Notes: generated by a model not told the origin, from the letters alone. A stretch of 64,000 nucleotides of DNA from Amycolatopsis sp. FDAARGOS 1241 (GCF_016889705.1 NZ_CP069526.1:7637001-7701000); one strand, 5' to 3'; numbered from the stretch's first letter, positions 26,171 through 34,799 are shown. Made by a program: numbers and translations.

Positions 26171-26731
26171 TCAGCGCTTCGTCAGCACCACCAGGTACCG
26201 GCACGCCTCTTGCGTCGGATTCACATACGTACCAGGCACCGGCCGGCCGAGTTGCAGGCAGTCGCCCGCGTCGAGGTCGTGGACCTCGGCGCCCTCGATG
26301 AAGCGCAGGTGGCCCGACAGCACCCAGATCTGGTGGTCGGCGAAGGCGTACGAGTCGGCCGGGAAGCCGACGGACGCGCCGGCCGGGAGGGAGACCTCCA
26401 CGAGTTCCGTCGCGCCGCGGGCTGGGGGCGAGATGGAGCGGCGGACGTAGCCGGTGACGGGATCGGTCCAGGTCGGCTGGTCGGCGAGGCGGGCGAGCCT
26501 GCGGTCGGCCGAGCCTTCGGCGCGGGCGACGAGTTCGGACAGCGTCAGGCCCAGCGCGGAGGCGAGCCGGCTGAGCAGGACGGCCGTCGGCTGGGCTCCG
26601 CCGCGTTCGATCTTGCCGATCATGGCACGGGAGACGCCGCTGCGGTCCGCGAGAGCGGCCGTGGAGAGGTCGTGGGACAGCCGGGCTTCTCGAAGCGTCG
26701 AAGCCAGGGAGGCCGACAGCGGGTCCGTCAC
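26171..26731 (-). CDS. XRE-family regulator with C-terminal cupin
   Basis: 186 residues. HTH_XRE at residues 9-65 (LREARLSHDLSTAALADRSG, SRAMIGKIERGGAQP) followed by a cupin sensor domain (GYVRRSISPPARG, HQIWVLSGHLRFIEGAEVHD, LDAGDCLQLG). The GTG at 26731 sits 7 nt after a TATAGT hexamer with no Shine-Dalgarno, so the mRNA is probably leaderless. Divergent from a GNAT gene; one long palindrome covers both promoters, implying autorepression plus control of the acetyltransferase. Confidence 0.92.
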   Translation of the reverse strand: MTDPLSASLASTLREARLSHDLSTAALADRSGVSRAMIGKIERGGAQPTAVLLSRLASALGLTLSELVARAEGSADRRLARLADQPTWTDPVTGYVRRSISPPARGATELVEVSLPAGASVGFPADSYAFADHQIWVLSGHLRFIEGAEVHDLDAGDCLQLGRPVPGTYVNPTQEACRYLVVLTKR

Positions 26732-26738
26732 AATTCGA

Positions 26739-26770
26739 CACTATAGCAGCCAGATAAGGCTACTATAGTG
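26739..26770. promoter_or_regulatory. 32-bp palindrome covering both divergent -10 elements
   Basis: CACTATAG-c-AGCC at 26739-26751 mirrors GGCT-a-CTATAGTG at 26758-26770, separated by 6 bp. Each arm contains TATAGT, a -10 hexamer for the outward gene on that side, so a dimer bound here would block both promoters. The GNAT-side arm ends 3 bp before its ATG. Confidence 0.75.
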
Positions 26771-26773
26771 CCC

Positions 26774-27295
26774 ATGCTGATCCGGGAAGCCGACGAACGC
26801 GACGCCGAGGCGTGCGCGGAGATCTACGCGCCCTACGTCCGCGACACCACCATCACCTTCGAACTCGAGCCGCCGACGCCGGCCGAGATGGCGGAGCGCA
26901 TCAAGCGCGCCGCGAAGACGCACGCGTGGCTCGTGCTGGAGGACAACGGACGCGTTGCCGGGTACGCGTACGCCGGCCCGTACAAGGAGCGCGCGGCGTA
27001 CCGCTGGTCGTGCGAGGTCAGCGTGTATCTGGAGCTCGGGCGGCGGCGCACGGGCGCCGGGCGGAAGCTCTACGAAGCGCTGTTCGCCCGGCTGGCTGAG
27101 CGCGGGTTCCGCACGGCCGTCGCCGGCATGACGCTGCCGAACGAGCCCAGCGTGGGCCTGCACCGGGCGCTCAGGTTCGAGCCCGTCGGCACTTACCGGC
27201 GGATCGGGTGGAAGCACGGAGCGTGGCGCGACGTCGCGTGGGCGCAGCGTCCGCTCGTGCCCGAGTCGGACGATGCTCCCGGCGACCCGGCGTGA
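26774..27295 (+). CDS. GNAT acetyltransferase, phosphinothricin-acetyltransferase-like
   Basis: 173 residues. IREADERDAEACAEIYAPYV, ITFELEPPTPAEMAERI and GYAYAGPYKERAAYRWSCEV match the PAT/Bar subgroup, with SVYLELGRRRTGAGRKLYEA as the acetyl-CoA loop and GLHRALRFEPVGTYRRIGWK near the end. Such enzymes acetylate phosphinothricin, methionine sulfoximine or other amines; the native substrate here is unknown. No Shine-Dalgarno; TATAGT lies 4 nt upstream of ATG 26774, consistent with a leaderless transcript. Controlled with the divergent XRE-cupin gene. Confidence 0.92.
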   Translation: MLIREADERDAEACAEIYAPYVRDTTITFELEPPTPAEMAERIKRAAKTHAWLVLEDNGRVAGYAYAGPYKERAAYRWSCEVSVYLELGRRRTGAGRKLYEALFARLAERGFRTAVAGMTLPNEPSVGLHRALRFEPVGTYRRIGWKHGAWRDVAWAQRPLVPESDDAPGDPA

Positions 27296-27313
27296 CGGTG
27301 CAGAATAGGAGCC

Positions 27314-27754
27314 ATGGGTGCCGACCTCGACGAGCTGCGCCGACTGCGAAGGGCGCGTGACCGGATGGACCGCGAGTACGCCCAGCCGCTCGACGTCCCG
27401 GCGCTGGCCCGCACCGCACTGATGTCGACGGCGCACTTCAGCCGCCGTTTCCGCGACGCGTACTCGGAAACGCCGTACTCCTACCTCATGACCCGGCGCA
27501 TCGAGCGCGCGAAGACGCTCCTGCGCAACGGCCTCACCGTCACCGAAGCGTGCTTCGCCGTCGGGTGTACGAGCCTCGGCTCGTTCTCGGCGCGGTTCAC
27601 GGAGCTGGTCGGCGAAACGCCGTCGGCCTACCGCGCGCGCAACCACGAGGACATCGCCGCGGTTCCGCCGTGCCAGACGATGGTGGCGACGCGCCCGCGC
27701 AAGACCGGCAGCAAGAGCAGTTTTGGAGAAGCGCCCGTCGGCGCGCCCGCATAA
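27314..27754 (+). CDS. small AraC-family regulator
   Basis: 146 residues, essentially only the two AraC helix-turn-helices: ALARTALMSTAHFSRRFRDA, TPYSYLMTRRIERAKTLLRN, VTEACFAVGCTSLGSFSARF, GETPSAYRAR. There is no ligand domain. It stands 9 bp upstream of a VOC-domain gene; this small AraC plus VOC pairing recurs in actinobacteria and suggests direct control of that gene. Confidence 0.9.
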   Translation: MGADLDELRRLRRARDRMDREYAQPLDVPALARTALMSTAHFSRRFRDAYSETPYSYLMTRRIERAKTLLRNGLTVTEACFAVGCTSLGSFSARFTELVGETPSAYRARNHEDIAAVPPCQTMVATRPRKTGSKSSFGEAPVGAPA

Positions 27755-27763
27755 TCTCACGAC

Positions 27764-28168
27764 ATGTCTGTTTCCATCGCTGCAGTGCACGTGATCGTCG
27801 ACGATCCCGATGCCGCCGTCGCCTTCTACCGCGACACCCTGGGCTTCAAGGTCCGCAACGAAGTCAGCAACGACGGGTTCCGCTGGGTCACCCTGACCAC
27901 CGAAACCCAGCCCGAGATCGAAATCGTGCTCTCGCAGCCGCACGCCGGCCGGTCACAGACCGACGGCGACACCGTGGCCGCACTGCTCGCCAAGGGTGAG
28001 CTCGGTGCGATCAACCTGCGCACCGACAACCTCGACGAGACCTTCGCCAAGGTCTCGGCCGCGCCCGGTGCCGAGGTGCTGCAGGAGCCGGCCGACCAGT
28101 TCTGGGGTGTGCGCGACGCCGCCGTCCGCGACCCGGCGGGCAACCTGGTGCGGATCGCACAGGCCTAG
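27764..28168 (+). CDS. VOC-family protein (glyoxalase/dioxygenase fold)
   Basis: 134 residues with paired beta-alpha-beta-beta-beta modules: AAVHVIVDDPDAAVAFYRDT opens the first, and GAINLRTDNLDETFAKVSA with FWGVRDAAVRDPAGNLVRIA forms the second. Glu/His metal positions are partly present. Function may be glutathione/mycothiol-type lyase, dioxygenase or drug binding; not decidable. In an apparent operon with the small AraC regulator. Confidence 0.88.
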   Translation: MSVSIAAVHVIVDDPDAAVAFYRDTLGFKVRNEVSNDGFRWVTLTTETQPEIEIVLSQPHAGRSQTDGDTVAALLAKGELGAINLRTDNLDETFAKVSAAPGAEVLQEPADQFWGVRDAAVRDPAGNLVRIAQA

Positions 28169-28247
28169 TTACTGAGCCGACCAAACCGGATAGCGGCGAC
28201 TGTTACTACGCACGCCGGATCGCCGTGACTGTGGTCGGATCGGTAAC
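28168..28247. terminator. large imperfect stem-loop between convergent genes
   Basis: GTTAC (28168-28172) and CCGACCA (28177-28183) pair with TGGTCGG (28232-28238) and GTAAC (28243-28247). The 90-bp convergent gap otherwise holds nothing. Possible bidirectional terminator. Confidence 0.4.
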
Positions 28248-28258
28248 GAACGGCACAG

Positions 28259-29245
28259 CTAGTCGCCGTTGATGTCGAGGTCCTCGATGTCCTGCTCGAG
28301 ACGGGCGCGCCAGGACCACTGCGGCTGGGCCCAGTCGGTGTCGTCGGCCGGGGGCTCGCCCAGCGGAAGCGCCTGGTCGGTGACGCCGTGGGTCACGCGG
28401 TAGGCCAGCGCCGACGTCGCCGCGCGGATCCAGCGGTCGCCGGCCGCGCCCGAAGGCGGCGCCACGCCGAACGCGTGCGTGAACCACACCGGCAGCAGCG
28501 CGCTGGATCCGATCGCGTCGGTGATGCGCTCGCGCAGCTTCGAATGCAGCTCTTCCCAGTCGCGTTCGGCTTTCTCGATCTGCGGGAGCACCCGGGTGCG
28601 CGTGACGTCGTCGGCGTCGAGCAGCTGACGCGCGGCCTCGGCGTCCTTGGTCGCGGCGGGCAGCTGCCGGTCCAGCACGACGCGGCGGCGGGCGACCACT
28701 TCGGACAGTCGCGCCTCCGCGTCGGCTCGGCGGTCGTCGCCGTGCTGGCTGGTGGCGAGCACGCCGAGCACGGCGACCAGCGCGCTGTCGCTCTCCAGCA
28801 GGGCTTCGCGCGCCTGCGGCAACCGCTCGAGGTCCTCTTCGTACGGCCGGCGCTGGTTCGCCGTGAGGAGCTGGGCGGCGAGGGCGTGGCGGCGTTCGGC
28901 GTCGGCGGCGAGCTTGCGCAGCGCCGGGCCGACGTCGTCGAGGTCCACCACGGGCACCTTCTCCGACACGCGCACCGCGCGTTCGAGCAGCTGCAGGCGC
29001 TGGCGCAGCCGTTCCAGCTGTCGCGTCGCCTGGTCGAGGCGCGATTCGTGGCGGGCGTGGGCGTCGGTGAAGGAGTCGAACGTCTCGCGCAGCTCCGTGA
29101 GCTCGCGCCCGGTGCGCGTCTCGAGGTCGACGACGGTCTCCTGCACGCCGTCGACGGTCTCGGACAGCGCGTCGAACTCCGGGTCACGCTCGTCTTCGCC
29201 GGGTTCGTAGTAGTCCGTGTCGGAGTAGTACTCGGAGTAGGTCAT
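28259..29245 (-). CDS. acidic coiled-coil protein of unknown function
   Basis: 328 residues. An acidic, Tyr-rich N-terminus (MTYSEYYSDTDYYEPGEDER) is followed by long heptad-rich helices (residues about 30-105: VDGVQETVVDLETRTGRELT, LDQATRQLERLRQRLQLLER) and a second helical region. The C-terminal quarter is Trp-containing (WFTHAFGV, WAQPQWSWRARLEQ). No known family recognised. The ATG overlaps the upstream membrane-protein stop by 4 nt, so the two are translated together and may form a complex at the membrane. Confidence 0.75.
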   Translation of the reverse strand: MTYSEYYSDTDYYEPGEDERDPEFDALSETVDGVQETVVDLETRTGRELTELRETFDSFTDAHARHESRLDQATRQLERLRQRLQLLERAVRVSEKVPVVDLDDVGPALRKLAADAERRHALAAQLLTANQRRPYEEDLERLPQAREALLESDSALVAVLGVLATSQHGDDRRADAEARLSEVVARRRVVLDRQLPAATKDAEAARQLLDADDVTRTRVLPQIEKAERDWEELHSKLRERITDAIGSSALLPVWFTHAFGVAPPSGAAGDRWIRAATSALAYRVTHGVTDQALPLGEPPADDTDWAQPQWSWRARLEQDIEDLDINGD

Positions 29246-29805
29246 CGGACCTCCTGCACCAGGAACAGCACGGCGGCCGCGGTGGCGAACGCGGCGAGGA
29301 CCACGAGCACGACCTGGGCGGTGCTCGCGAGCACGATCAGTGCCGCGGCCGTGAGCCCCGCCGCGAGCGCGCCGCTCCACGCGGCCCGCAGCCGGCGGTC
29401 GACCATCAGCGGCGTCGGCCCCAGCGGCCCCAGCGCGATCCGCAACCCGGCGACGACCAGCGGCACCGCGAGCAGGACCCACACCGGCCCGATGCCGCCG
29501 AACAGCATGAACGCCCCGGCGATCATCCCGACCGCGACGGGCACGGCCGCCAGGTACAGCGCCAGCCGCTGCGTGCCCGCGCGGTGCTCTTCGAGCTTCG
29601 CGGCCCGCACCTGCTCGTTCGCGATCTCCACCTCGTGCTCGGTGCGCAGCAAGTCCTCGGCGGTGTCGACCAGGCTGTCGAGCGCGCGCGTGCGCCCAGC
29701 GTCGTCGAGCTCGGGCAGGGCCGCCAGCCGCACCCGCATGTCCTCCTGCAGCCGGGCGACGCGCGCGGTGGCCTGGTCGCGCTTGTGCTGCGCTGGCGTA
29801 GTCAC
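29242..29805 (-). CDS. membrane protein with N-terminal coiled coil
   Basis: 187 residues from GTG 29805. Residues 5-75 are charged helices (RDQATARVARLQEDM, LLRTEHEVEIANEQVRAAKL). Four hydrophobic segments follow (LALYLAAVPVAVGMIAGAF, VWVLLAVPLVVAGL, SGALAAGLTAAALIVLAST, VLVVLAAFATAAAVLFLV). No family assigned. Overlaps the start of the downstream coiled-coil gene (ATGA). Probably the membrane anchor of a two-protein unit. Confidence 0.75.
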   Translation of the reverse strand: MTTPAQHKRDQATARVARLQEDMRVRLAALPELDDAGRTRALDSLVDTAEDLLRTEHEVEIANEQVRAAKLEEHRAGTQRLALYLAAVPVAVGMIAGAFMLFGGIGPVWVLLAVPLVVAGLRIALGPLGPTPLMVDRRLRAAWSGALAAGLTAAALIVLASTAQVVLVVLAAFATAAAVLFLVQEVR

Positions 29806-29942
29806 CCGGCCACTGTAGGTACGAACCGCGCCGGACCCGGGGAACGACGCGGCTTGTCGTGGTCACGGAGTGTTCATGGCGGGGCCGGCTCTGGGGCGCC
29901 CCCAGGGCGGCGCCGGGGTTCGTCGGGGTCGTGTGAGCCGCC

Positions 29943-30027
29943 GGTGCCGGTGTCCGAGCACTGCGCGCTCGAACACCGGCACCGCTGGTTCGGACCGGTG
30001 TTCAGGGCGCGGTCGTTCGCCCTGAAC
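29943..30027. other. two adjacent strong hairpins in a gene-free region
   Basis: Hairpin 1 spans 29943-29983 with 17-nt arms (GGTGCCGGTGTCCGAGC and its near complement, one mismatch) and a 7-nt loop. Hairpin 2 spans 30000-30027 with perfect 10-bp arms GTTCAGGGCG/CGCCCTGAAC. Neither has a T run, so simple terminators are unlikely. They lie upstream of the membrane/coiled-coil operon and beside element copy B. The rest of 29806-30189 shows no gene. Confidence 0.6.
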
Positions 30028-30189
30028 CTCCGCCAGGGGCCCGCTCACCAGGGACGTTCGCGCTCTCGGCCGGTGCATCGAGACCTCCAAGGACGGTCTT
30101 GCTCGAGCCGAGGCGGACGTCTGGTCGCTTCGACGAGGCAGGCCGGACGTGGCGGCCGGCTGCACCTCGGTTTCACCGGGCACCTCGGG

Positions 30190-30600
30190 TTGTGGACAAC
30201 ACCGAGAGTTGTGGACAGCTTCGCCCCCGGGGGCGCTGTGAGCCGGTTTTGTCGTTGGTCGCCGATAGAATGGACTCGGGGACGCCCCCTCGGGAGGGCG
30301 GGGGGTGTCTGTGGTCTGGCTGGGGGGGTGGCATGGTCTCGGTTGATCATGTGCGTGTCTGGACCATGATCGTGGGGGAGAAGCCAGTCCGCCGCGTCAT
30401 CGCGGCTGGTTCCGTGCCGGGCTTGAGCGCCTGACCGCGCTCATCGCGATGGGCGCTGCTCCTCGATGAGTGGGTGACCTGCGCAGACACTGGCCATGAT
30501 GCTCGCGGCATCGCCGGGGCGTGCGGCATTCGATTGAGTCGATCCCGGTGGTTGCCGTGGCGTCCGGGGCACGGTGGTTCACCGCGTTCGTGGAATGGGC
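30190..30600 (+). mobile_element. degenerate repeated element, copy B
   Basis: Same order as the copy at 24912-25362, inverted: DnaA-box-like TGTGGACAA (30191-30199) and TTGTGGACA (30209-30217), then TTGTCGTTGGTCGCCGATAG leading into TAGAATGG (30264-30273), a CCCCCTCGGGAGGG hairpin, a TTGATCATGTG segment, CCGCGTCATCGCGGCTGGTT and TGGGCGCTGCTCCTCGATGA. All are shared in order with copy A. No intact frame spans the body. 30601-30946 holds no gene I can support. Confidence 0.55.
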
Positions 30601-30946
30601 TGCCGACGGGCCACAACGCGTGCTGGCGCTGGGAGTCTGATCGCGTGAACGGTAGGTGGCATCGGAGAAGCCACGGTCCGACGAGCGGCCGGCCGTATCG
30701 GCGACATCCTCGATTTCGTGGTCAGCGCCTGGCTGCCCCGCGAGGGCGGAGGTGTCGGTGCCCGGCCGGCGCGGGCAAAGCCCGTGCTGCAGCAGCTTCG
30801 ACGCTGCGGACTGGGGACGCGCGTTCGCGATATTCGCAGGTCAGCGCGGACACACCAGCCGCCCGCGCGCGTCCCGCGGGTCAGCGCCGCGCAAATCCGG
30901 GATCTCCCTGACGCACAGCAGGCGCGAGGTCCGGCAGAATCTGGCG

Positions 30947-33900
30947 GTGCGGATCGGGTTGCTGGGGCCCCTGGAGGTACGGACCGGGGAGGGCGAGGCC
31001 GTCGAAGTGGCGGGCGCGCGGGTGCGCGCGCTGCTGAGCGCGTTGGCGCTCGAGGCCGGGCGGGAGGTGTCCGCCGGGCGGCTCGTGGACGCGGTGTGGG
31101 GCGAGCGGCCGCCCGCGACGGCGAACGCTTTGCAGGCCCTGGTGTCGCGGTTGCGGCGGGCGGGGGTGGCGCTGGAGTCGACCTCGGTCGGGTATCGGCT
31201 TGAGGCCGAGGTCGACGTGGCGCGGTTCGAGGAGCTGGTGGCGCGGGGCCGGCGGACGGGCGACGCCGAGGCGCTGCGGGAGGCGCTGGAGCTGTGGCGC
31301 GGGCCGGCGCTCGTGGACGTGGCCGACGGCGAGTACTTCCAGGGCCCGATCGCGCGGTTGACGGAACTGCGGCTGAGCGCGGTGGAGGACCACGCGGAGG
31401 CCGTGCTGCGGCTGGGCCGCGGTGAGGAGCTGACGGGTGAGCTCGCCGCGCTGCTGCAGGAGCACCCGCTGCGCGAGCGGCTGGCCGCCGCGCTGATGCG
31501 GGCGTTGCACGCGGCCGGGCGGCCGGCGGAGGCGCTGACCGTCTACGAGCGGCTGCGCAAGGCGCTCGTCGAGGAGCTCGGCGCGGATCCGTCGGCGCAG
31601 GTTTCCGCGGTGCACACGGCGATCCTGCGTGACTCCACTGTGGACACCGTGCCGGAAGAGGTGCGCACCAACCTGCGCGCCGGGCTGACGAGTTTCGTCG
31701 GCCGGGACGCGGACGTCGCCCAGGTCGGCAAGCTCGTGGCCGAGTACAGGCTCACGACGTTGACCGGGCCGGGTGGCGCCGGGAAGACGCGGCTGGCCAC
31801 GGAAACCGCGCGCACGCTGCTCGATCAGACCACCGGGGACACCTGGCTCGTCGAGCTCGCCCCGATCACCGACGGTGCCGACGTCGCGCAGGCCGTGGTC
31901 ACCGCGCTCGACGCGCGGGAGCAGGGCCAGCTGAGCTTCGGCGGCGGCGCCACGTCGGCCGAACGGGCCGTGCAGGCGCTGCGCGGCCGCGAGGCCCTGC
32001 TGGTGCTGGACAACTGCGAGCACGTGATCGACGCGGCGGCCGAGCTGGCCGAACGGCTGCTGGGCGAGTGCCCGCGGCTGCGCATCCTCGCGACGAGCCG
32101 CGAACCCCTGGCCGTGACGGGCGAGGCGCTGTGGCCCGTCGAGCCGCTGGCGCTGCCGCCGGAAGGGGCGAGCGTGCCGGAGGCGATGGCGTGCGCGTCG
32201 GTGCGGCTGCTGGCCGACCGCGCGGCCGCGGTGCGCCCGGGGTTCGAGGTGGACCCGTCGACGGTCGGCGCCGTCACGCGGATCTGCCGCGCGCTCGACG
32301 GCATGCCGCTGGCCGTGGAGCTGGCGGCGGCGCGGCTGCGATCGCTTACCGTGCCGCAGCTGGCTGCGCGCCTCGACGACCGTTTCCGCCTGCTGACGGG
32401 CGGCAGCCGCACGGCGCTGCCGCGGCACCGGACGTTGCGCGCGGTCGTCGACTGGAGCTGGGAACTGCTGTCGGACGCCGAGCGCACGCTGCTGCGCCGC
32501 CTCGCCTTCTTCTCCGGCGGCGCCACGGCGGAAGCGGCGGCCGCGGTGTCCGGCGTCGAGGACGCGCCCGACCTGCTGATGGCGCTCGTCGACAAATCGC
32601 TGCTGGTCGTGTCGGACTCCGTCGAACCGCGCTACGGCATGCTGGAGACGATCAAGGCCTACGCCTTCGAGCGCCTCGACGACGCCGGCGAACGCGAGCA
32701 GGTCCGGCGCGCGCACGCGGAGTGGTTCGCCCAGTTCGCGGAAACGGCCGACCCGCACCTGCGCCGCGCCGAACAGCTGGAGTGGCTGGTCCGGCTGGCG
32801 GCCGACCACGGCAACCTGACGGCCGCGGTGCGCGGCAGCATCGCGGCCGGTGATGCGGCCACGGCGCTGCGGCTCGTGGTCGCCGCCGGCTGGTACTGGC
32901 TGCTCGGGGGTCACAAGGCCGAGGGTCAGGAGCTGATCGTGGCGGCGCTCGGCGTGCCGGGCGAGGCGGACGTGAACCACCGCGCGGCGGCGAACGCGTT
33001 CGCCGTGCTGTTCGTGACGGCCGGCATCGCCGACGACAGCATGGCCGACGAGTGGACGCGCGCGGCGGTCGAGCTGTCGGCCGGCGCCGAGCACCACCAC
33101 CCGCTGCTGCGCTTCATGCTGCCCTTGCAGGAACTGCTGTCCAGCGGCCGCACCGGTGCGCGCCCGCGGATCGAGGCGCTGGACGAACTCGTCGCCGACG
33201 AGGACCCGTGGATCCGCGCCCAGGCCTACCAGAATCGCTTCCGCCTGCAGCTCAACCTGGGCCACGGCCACGCTGCCGCCGAAGCCGACGCCGAGGAGTC
33301 CGTGCGGTTGTTCCGCCTGAGCGGCGAACGCTGGGGCCTCTCCCTCGCCCTCACCAACCTCGCCGAACTCACCGCCCGCCGCGGCGACTTCCACCGCGCC
33401 ACCGACCAGTACCGTGAGGCGATCCACGTCGTCACGGAGATCGGGACGCTCGAAGACGTGCTGTGGGTACGCGCCCGCCTGGCTCAGCTGTACTGGCTGA
33501 TGGGTGACGTGCCGGCGACGAACGCCGAACTCGCGGCAGCGGACCGCGACGCGGCGGCGGTGGCGTTCCCGGACGCGCTGGCCGGGTTGGCCCTGGCCAG
33601 AGGAGATTTGGCGCGGTGGCGTGGCGAGCCTGAGGTCGCCGGCGCGGAGCTGGACCGGGCAGAGGGCCTGGTTCGGCACCTGTCGCTGCACCCCCTGTTC
33701 CGCGCGATGCTGTTGCAGCTCCGCGGTTTCTTGGCGGCCGACGCCGGCGACCTCGACGCCGCGGCCACGATGCGGCGCGAAGTCTTCGAGCTGACGACCG
33801 CGGGCGGAGATGTGGTTTATCTGGCGCATGCTGTCGTCGCGGTGGCCGATCACGCCTTGCGGGTCGGGATGGGCGAGGAAGCCGCCCGGTTGATGGCTAC

Positions 33901-34030
33901 GGCGGAGGTGCTGCGTGGTGGGCCGGATTTGAGTCTGCCTGATGCGGTGGCGACGGCTCGAGAGGTTGAAACGGCGCAGCCACTGGAGACGGACGAACTG
34001 CGGCGGGTGATTGATGTGGTGCTGGGTTGA
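30947..34030 (+). CDS. AfsR/SARP-like regulator: BTAD plus NTPase plus TPR-like helices
   Basis: 1027 residues. Residues 1-90 form an OmpR-type winged HTH (VRIGLLGPLEVRTGEGE, LVDAVWGERPPATANALQAL). Residues about 95-225 form the bacterial transcriptional activation domain (LELWRGPALVDVADGEYFQG, LTVYERLRKALVEELGADPS). A STAND NTPase follows with Walker A GPGGAGKTR and Walker B VLDNCEHV, then GMPLAVELAAARL. The C-terminal 450 residues are TPR-like helices. Start GTG 30947 is the first codon of the domain; the open frame upstream is element B remnant. Such proteins activate specialised-metabolism genes; target not evident. Confidence 0.92.
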   Translation: MRIGLLGPLEVRTGEGEAVEVAGARVRALLSALALEAGREVSAGRLVDAVWGERPPATANALQALVSRLRRAGVALESTSVGYRLEAEVDVARFEELVARGRRTGDAEALREALELWRGPALVDVADGEYFQGPIARLTELRLSAVEDHAEAVLRLGRGEELTGELAALLQEHPLRERLAAALMRALHAAGRPAEALTVYERLRKALVEELGADPSAQVSAVHTAILRDSTVDTVPEEVRTNLRAGLTSFVGRDADVAQVGKLVAEYRLTTLTGPGGAGKTRLATETARTLLDQTTGDTWLVELAPITDGADVAQAVVTALDAREQGQLSFGGGATSAERAVQALRGREALLVLDNCEHVIDAAAELAERLLGECPRLRILATSREPLAVTGEALWPVEPLALPPEGASVPEAMACASVRLLADRAAAVRPGFEVDPSTVGAVTRICRALDGMPLAVELAAARLRSLTVPQLAARLDDRFRLLTGGSRTALPRHRTLRAVVDWSWELLSDAERTLLRRLAFFSGGATAEAAAAVSGVEDAPDLLMALVDKSLLVVSDSVEPRYGMLETIKAYAFERLDDAGEREQVRRAHAEWFAQFAETADPHLRRAEQLEWLVRLAADHGNLTAAVRGSIAAGDAATALRLVVAAGWYWLLGGHKAEGQELIVAALGVPGEADVNHRAAANAFAVLFVTAGIADDSMADEWTRAAVELSAGAEHHHPLLRFMLPLQELLSSGRTGARPRIEALDELVADEDPWIRAQAYQNRFRLQLNLGHGHAAAEADAEESVRLFRLSGERWGLSLALTNLAELTARRGDFHRATDQYREAIHVVTEIGTLEDVLWVRARLAQLYWLMGDVPATNAELAAADRDAAAVAFPDALAGLALARGDLARWRGEPEVAGAELDRAEGLVRHLSLHPLFRAMLLQLRGFLAADAGDLDAAATMRREVFELTTAGGDVVYLAHAVVAVADHALRVGMGEEAARLMATAEVLRGGPDLSLPDAVATAREVETAQPLETDELRRVIDVVLG

Positions 34031-34106
34031 GTTGAGCATTTGGTTGGGGAAGGTCTTTTTCGCGTGCGGAGCAGGCGAGGGGATGCGGAGTTGCCGGCCG
34101 GGCTGT

Positions 34107-34620
34107 TGAAGTGACCAAGTGATTGGTGGCACCTGCGCCTATTTGCACAGCAGACAGCCGGATATGGCACGAACAAAGGGATGGGCTGACCCGCTGAAAC
34201 AACGATCCACGCAGTGGCACCCACCACTAATTGCGCAGCAGGCAGCCGGCAACGACTAGGACGAAGTGGCCACGAGCCCGTGAAGCACCCCTCCGCCCGA
34301 CGCCACGCACTCGCATCTGCGCAATAGACGACGGACAATGGCACGGACGAAGGGACCGACCGACCAGCCCGCCGAAACAACCATCCACCCGGTGCCACCT
34401 GCGGAACAGACAACCGGCAAGGACACGGAGGCAGCGATCGACCGCCCAGCTGAAACAATCATCCACCCGACGCCACACACTCGCATCAGCGCAACAGACA
34501 GCCGGCAGGGACACCAACGCACCGACCAACCGACCGACCGACCAGCCGAAGCAACCATCCACCCGGTGCCACCTACCCCCATCTAAGCAGCAGGCAGCCG
34601 GCAACGGTACGGACGGAGTG
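34107..34620. repeat. about six degenerate 75-95-bp direct repeats
   Basis: Each unit carries a version of GAAACAACCATCCACCCGGT, a GCCACC-type block, a GC(A/G)CAACAGACAGCCGGCA block and a GGACGAAGGG or similar. Units begin near 34191, 34279, 34374, 34452 and 34549, with a diverged first unit near 34110. The plus strand is C/A-rich and T-poor, and includes GACCAACCGACCGACCGACC slippage tracts. No protein reads through in any frame. It resembles the 16.6-18.2 kb tract in composition but not in sequence. Confidence 0.7.
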
Positions 34621-34662
34621 ACCGAGCAGCCCCTGCCCTGCTCCCCGATACGAAGCCAGAAC

Positions 34663-34722
34663 GCGGTTCGGGGCCTCTTGTCAAGGTACGCTTTCCCGCC
34701 TTGACAAGAGGCCCCGAACCGC
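34663..34722. repeat. perfect 24-bp inverted repeat with 12-nt loop (hairpin 1)
   Basis: Left arm 34663-34686 starts GCGGTTCGGGGC and ends TTGTCAAGG. The loop is TACGCTTTCCCG. Right arm 34699-34722 is its exact complement. The inner core (TGTCAAGG, loop, CCTTGACA) is shared, inverted, with the hairpin at 34854-34915, whose loop is the exact reverse complement. Between convergent genes, so termination is possible, but stem length and the shared core suggest a dispersed palindromic repeat. Confidence 0.85.
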
Positions 34723-34799
34723 AGTCACAATTGGGCTTCGGGGAGCGTCCCAAGTTTACTCTTTTCGCCGAAGGAGAAATCTTTTAGCCGAAGGCGAGA

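Noticed and set aside
30881..34132. Very long minus-strand frame opposite the AfsR-like gene
   Set aside because: Antisense shadow of a domain-rich protein; composition is typical of GC-rich reverse frames.
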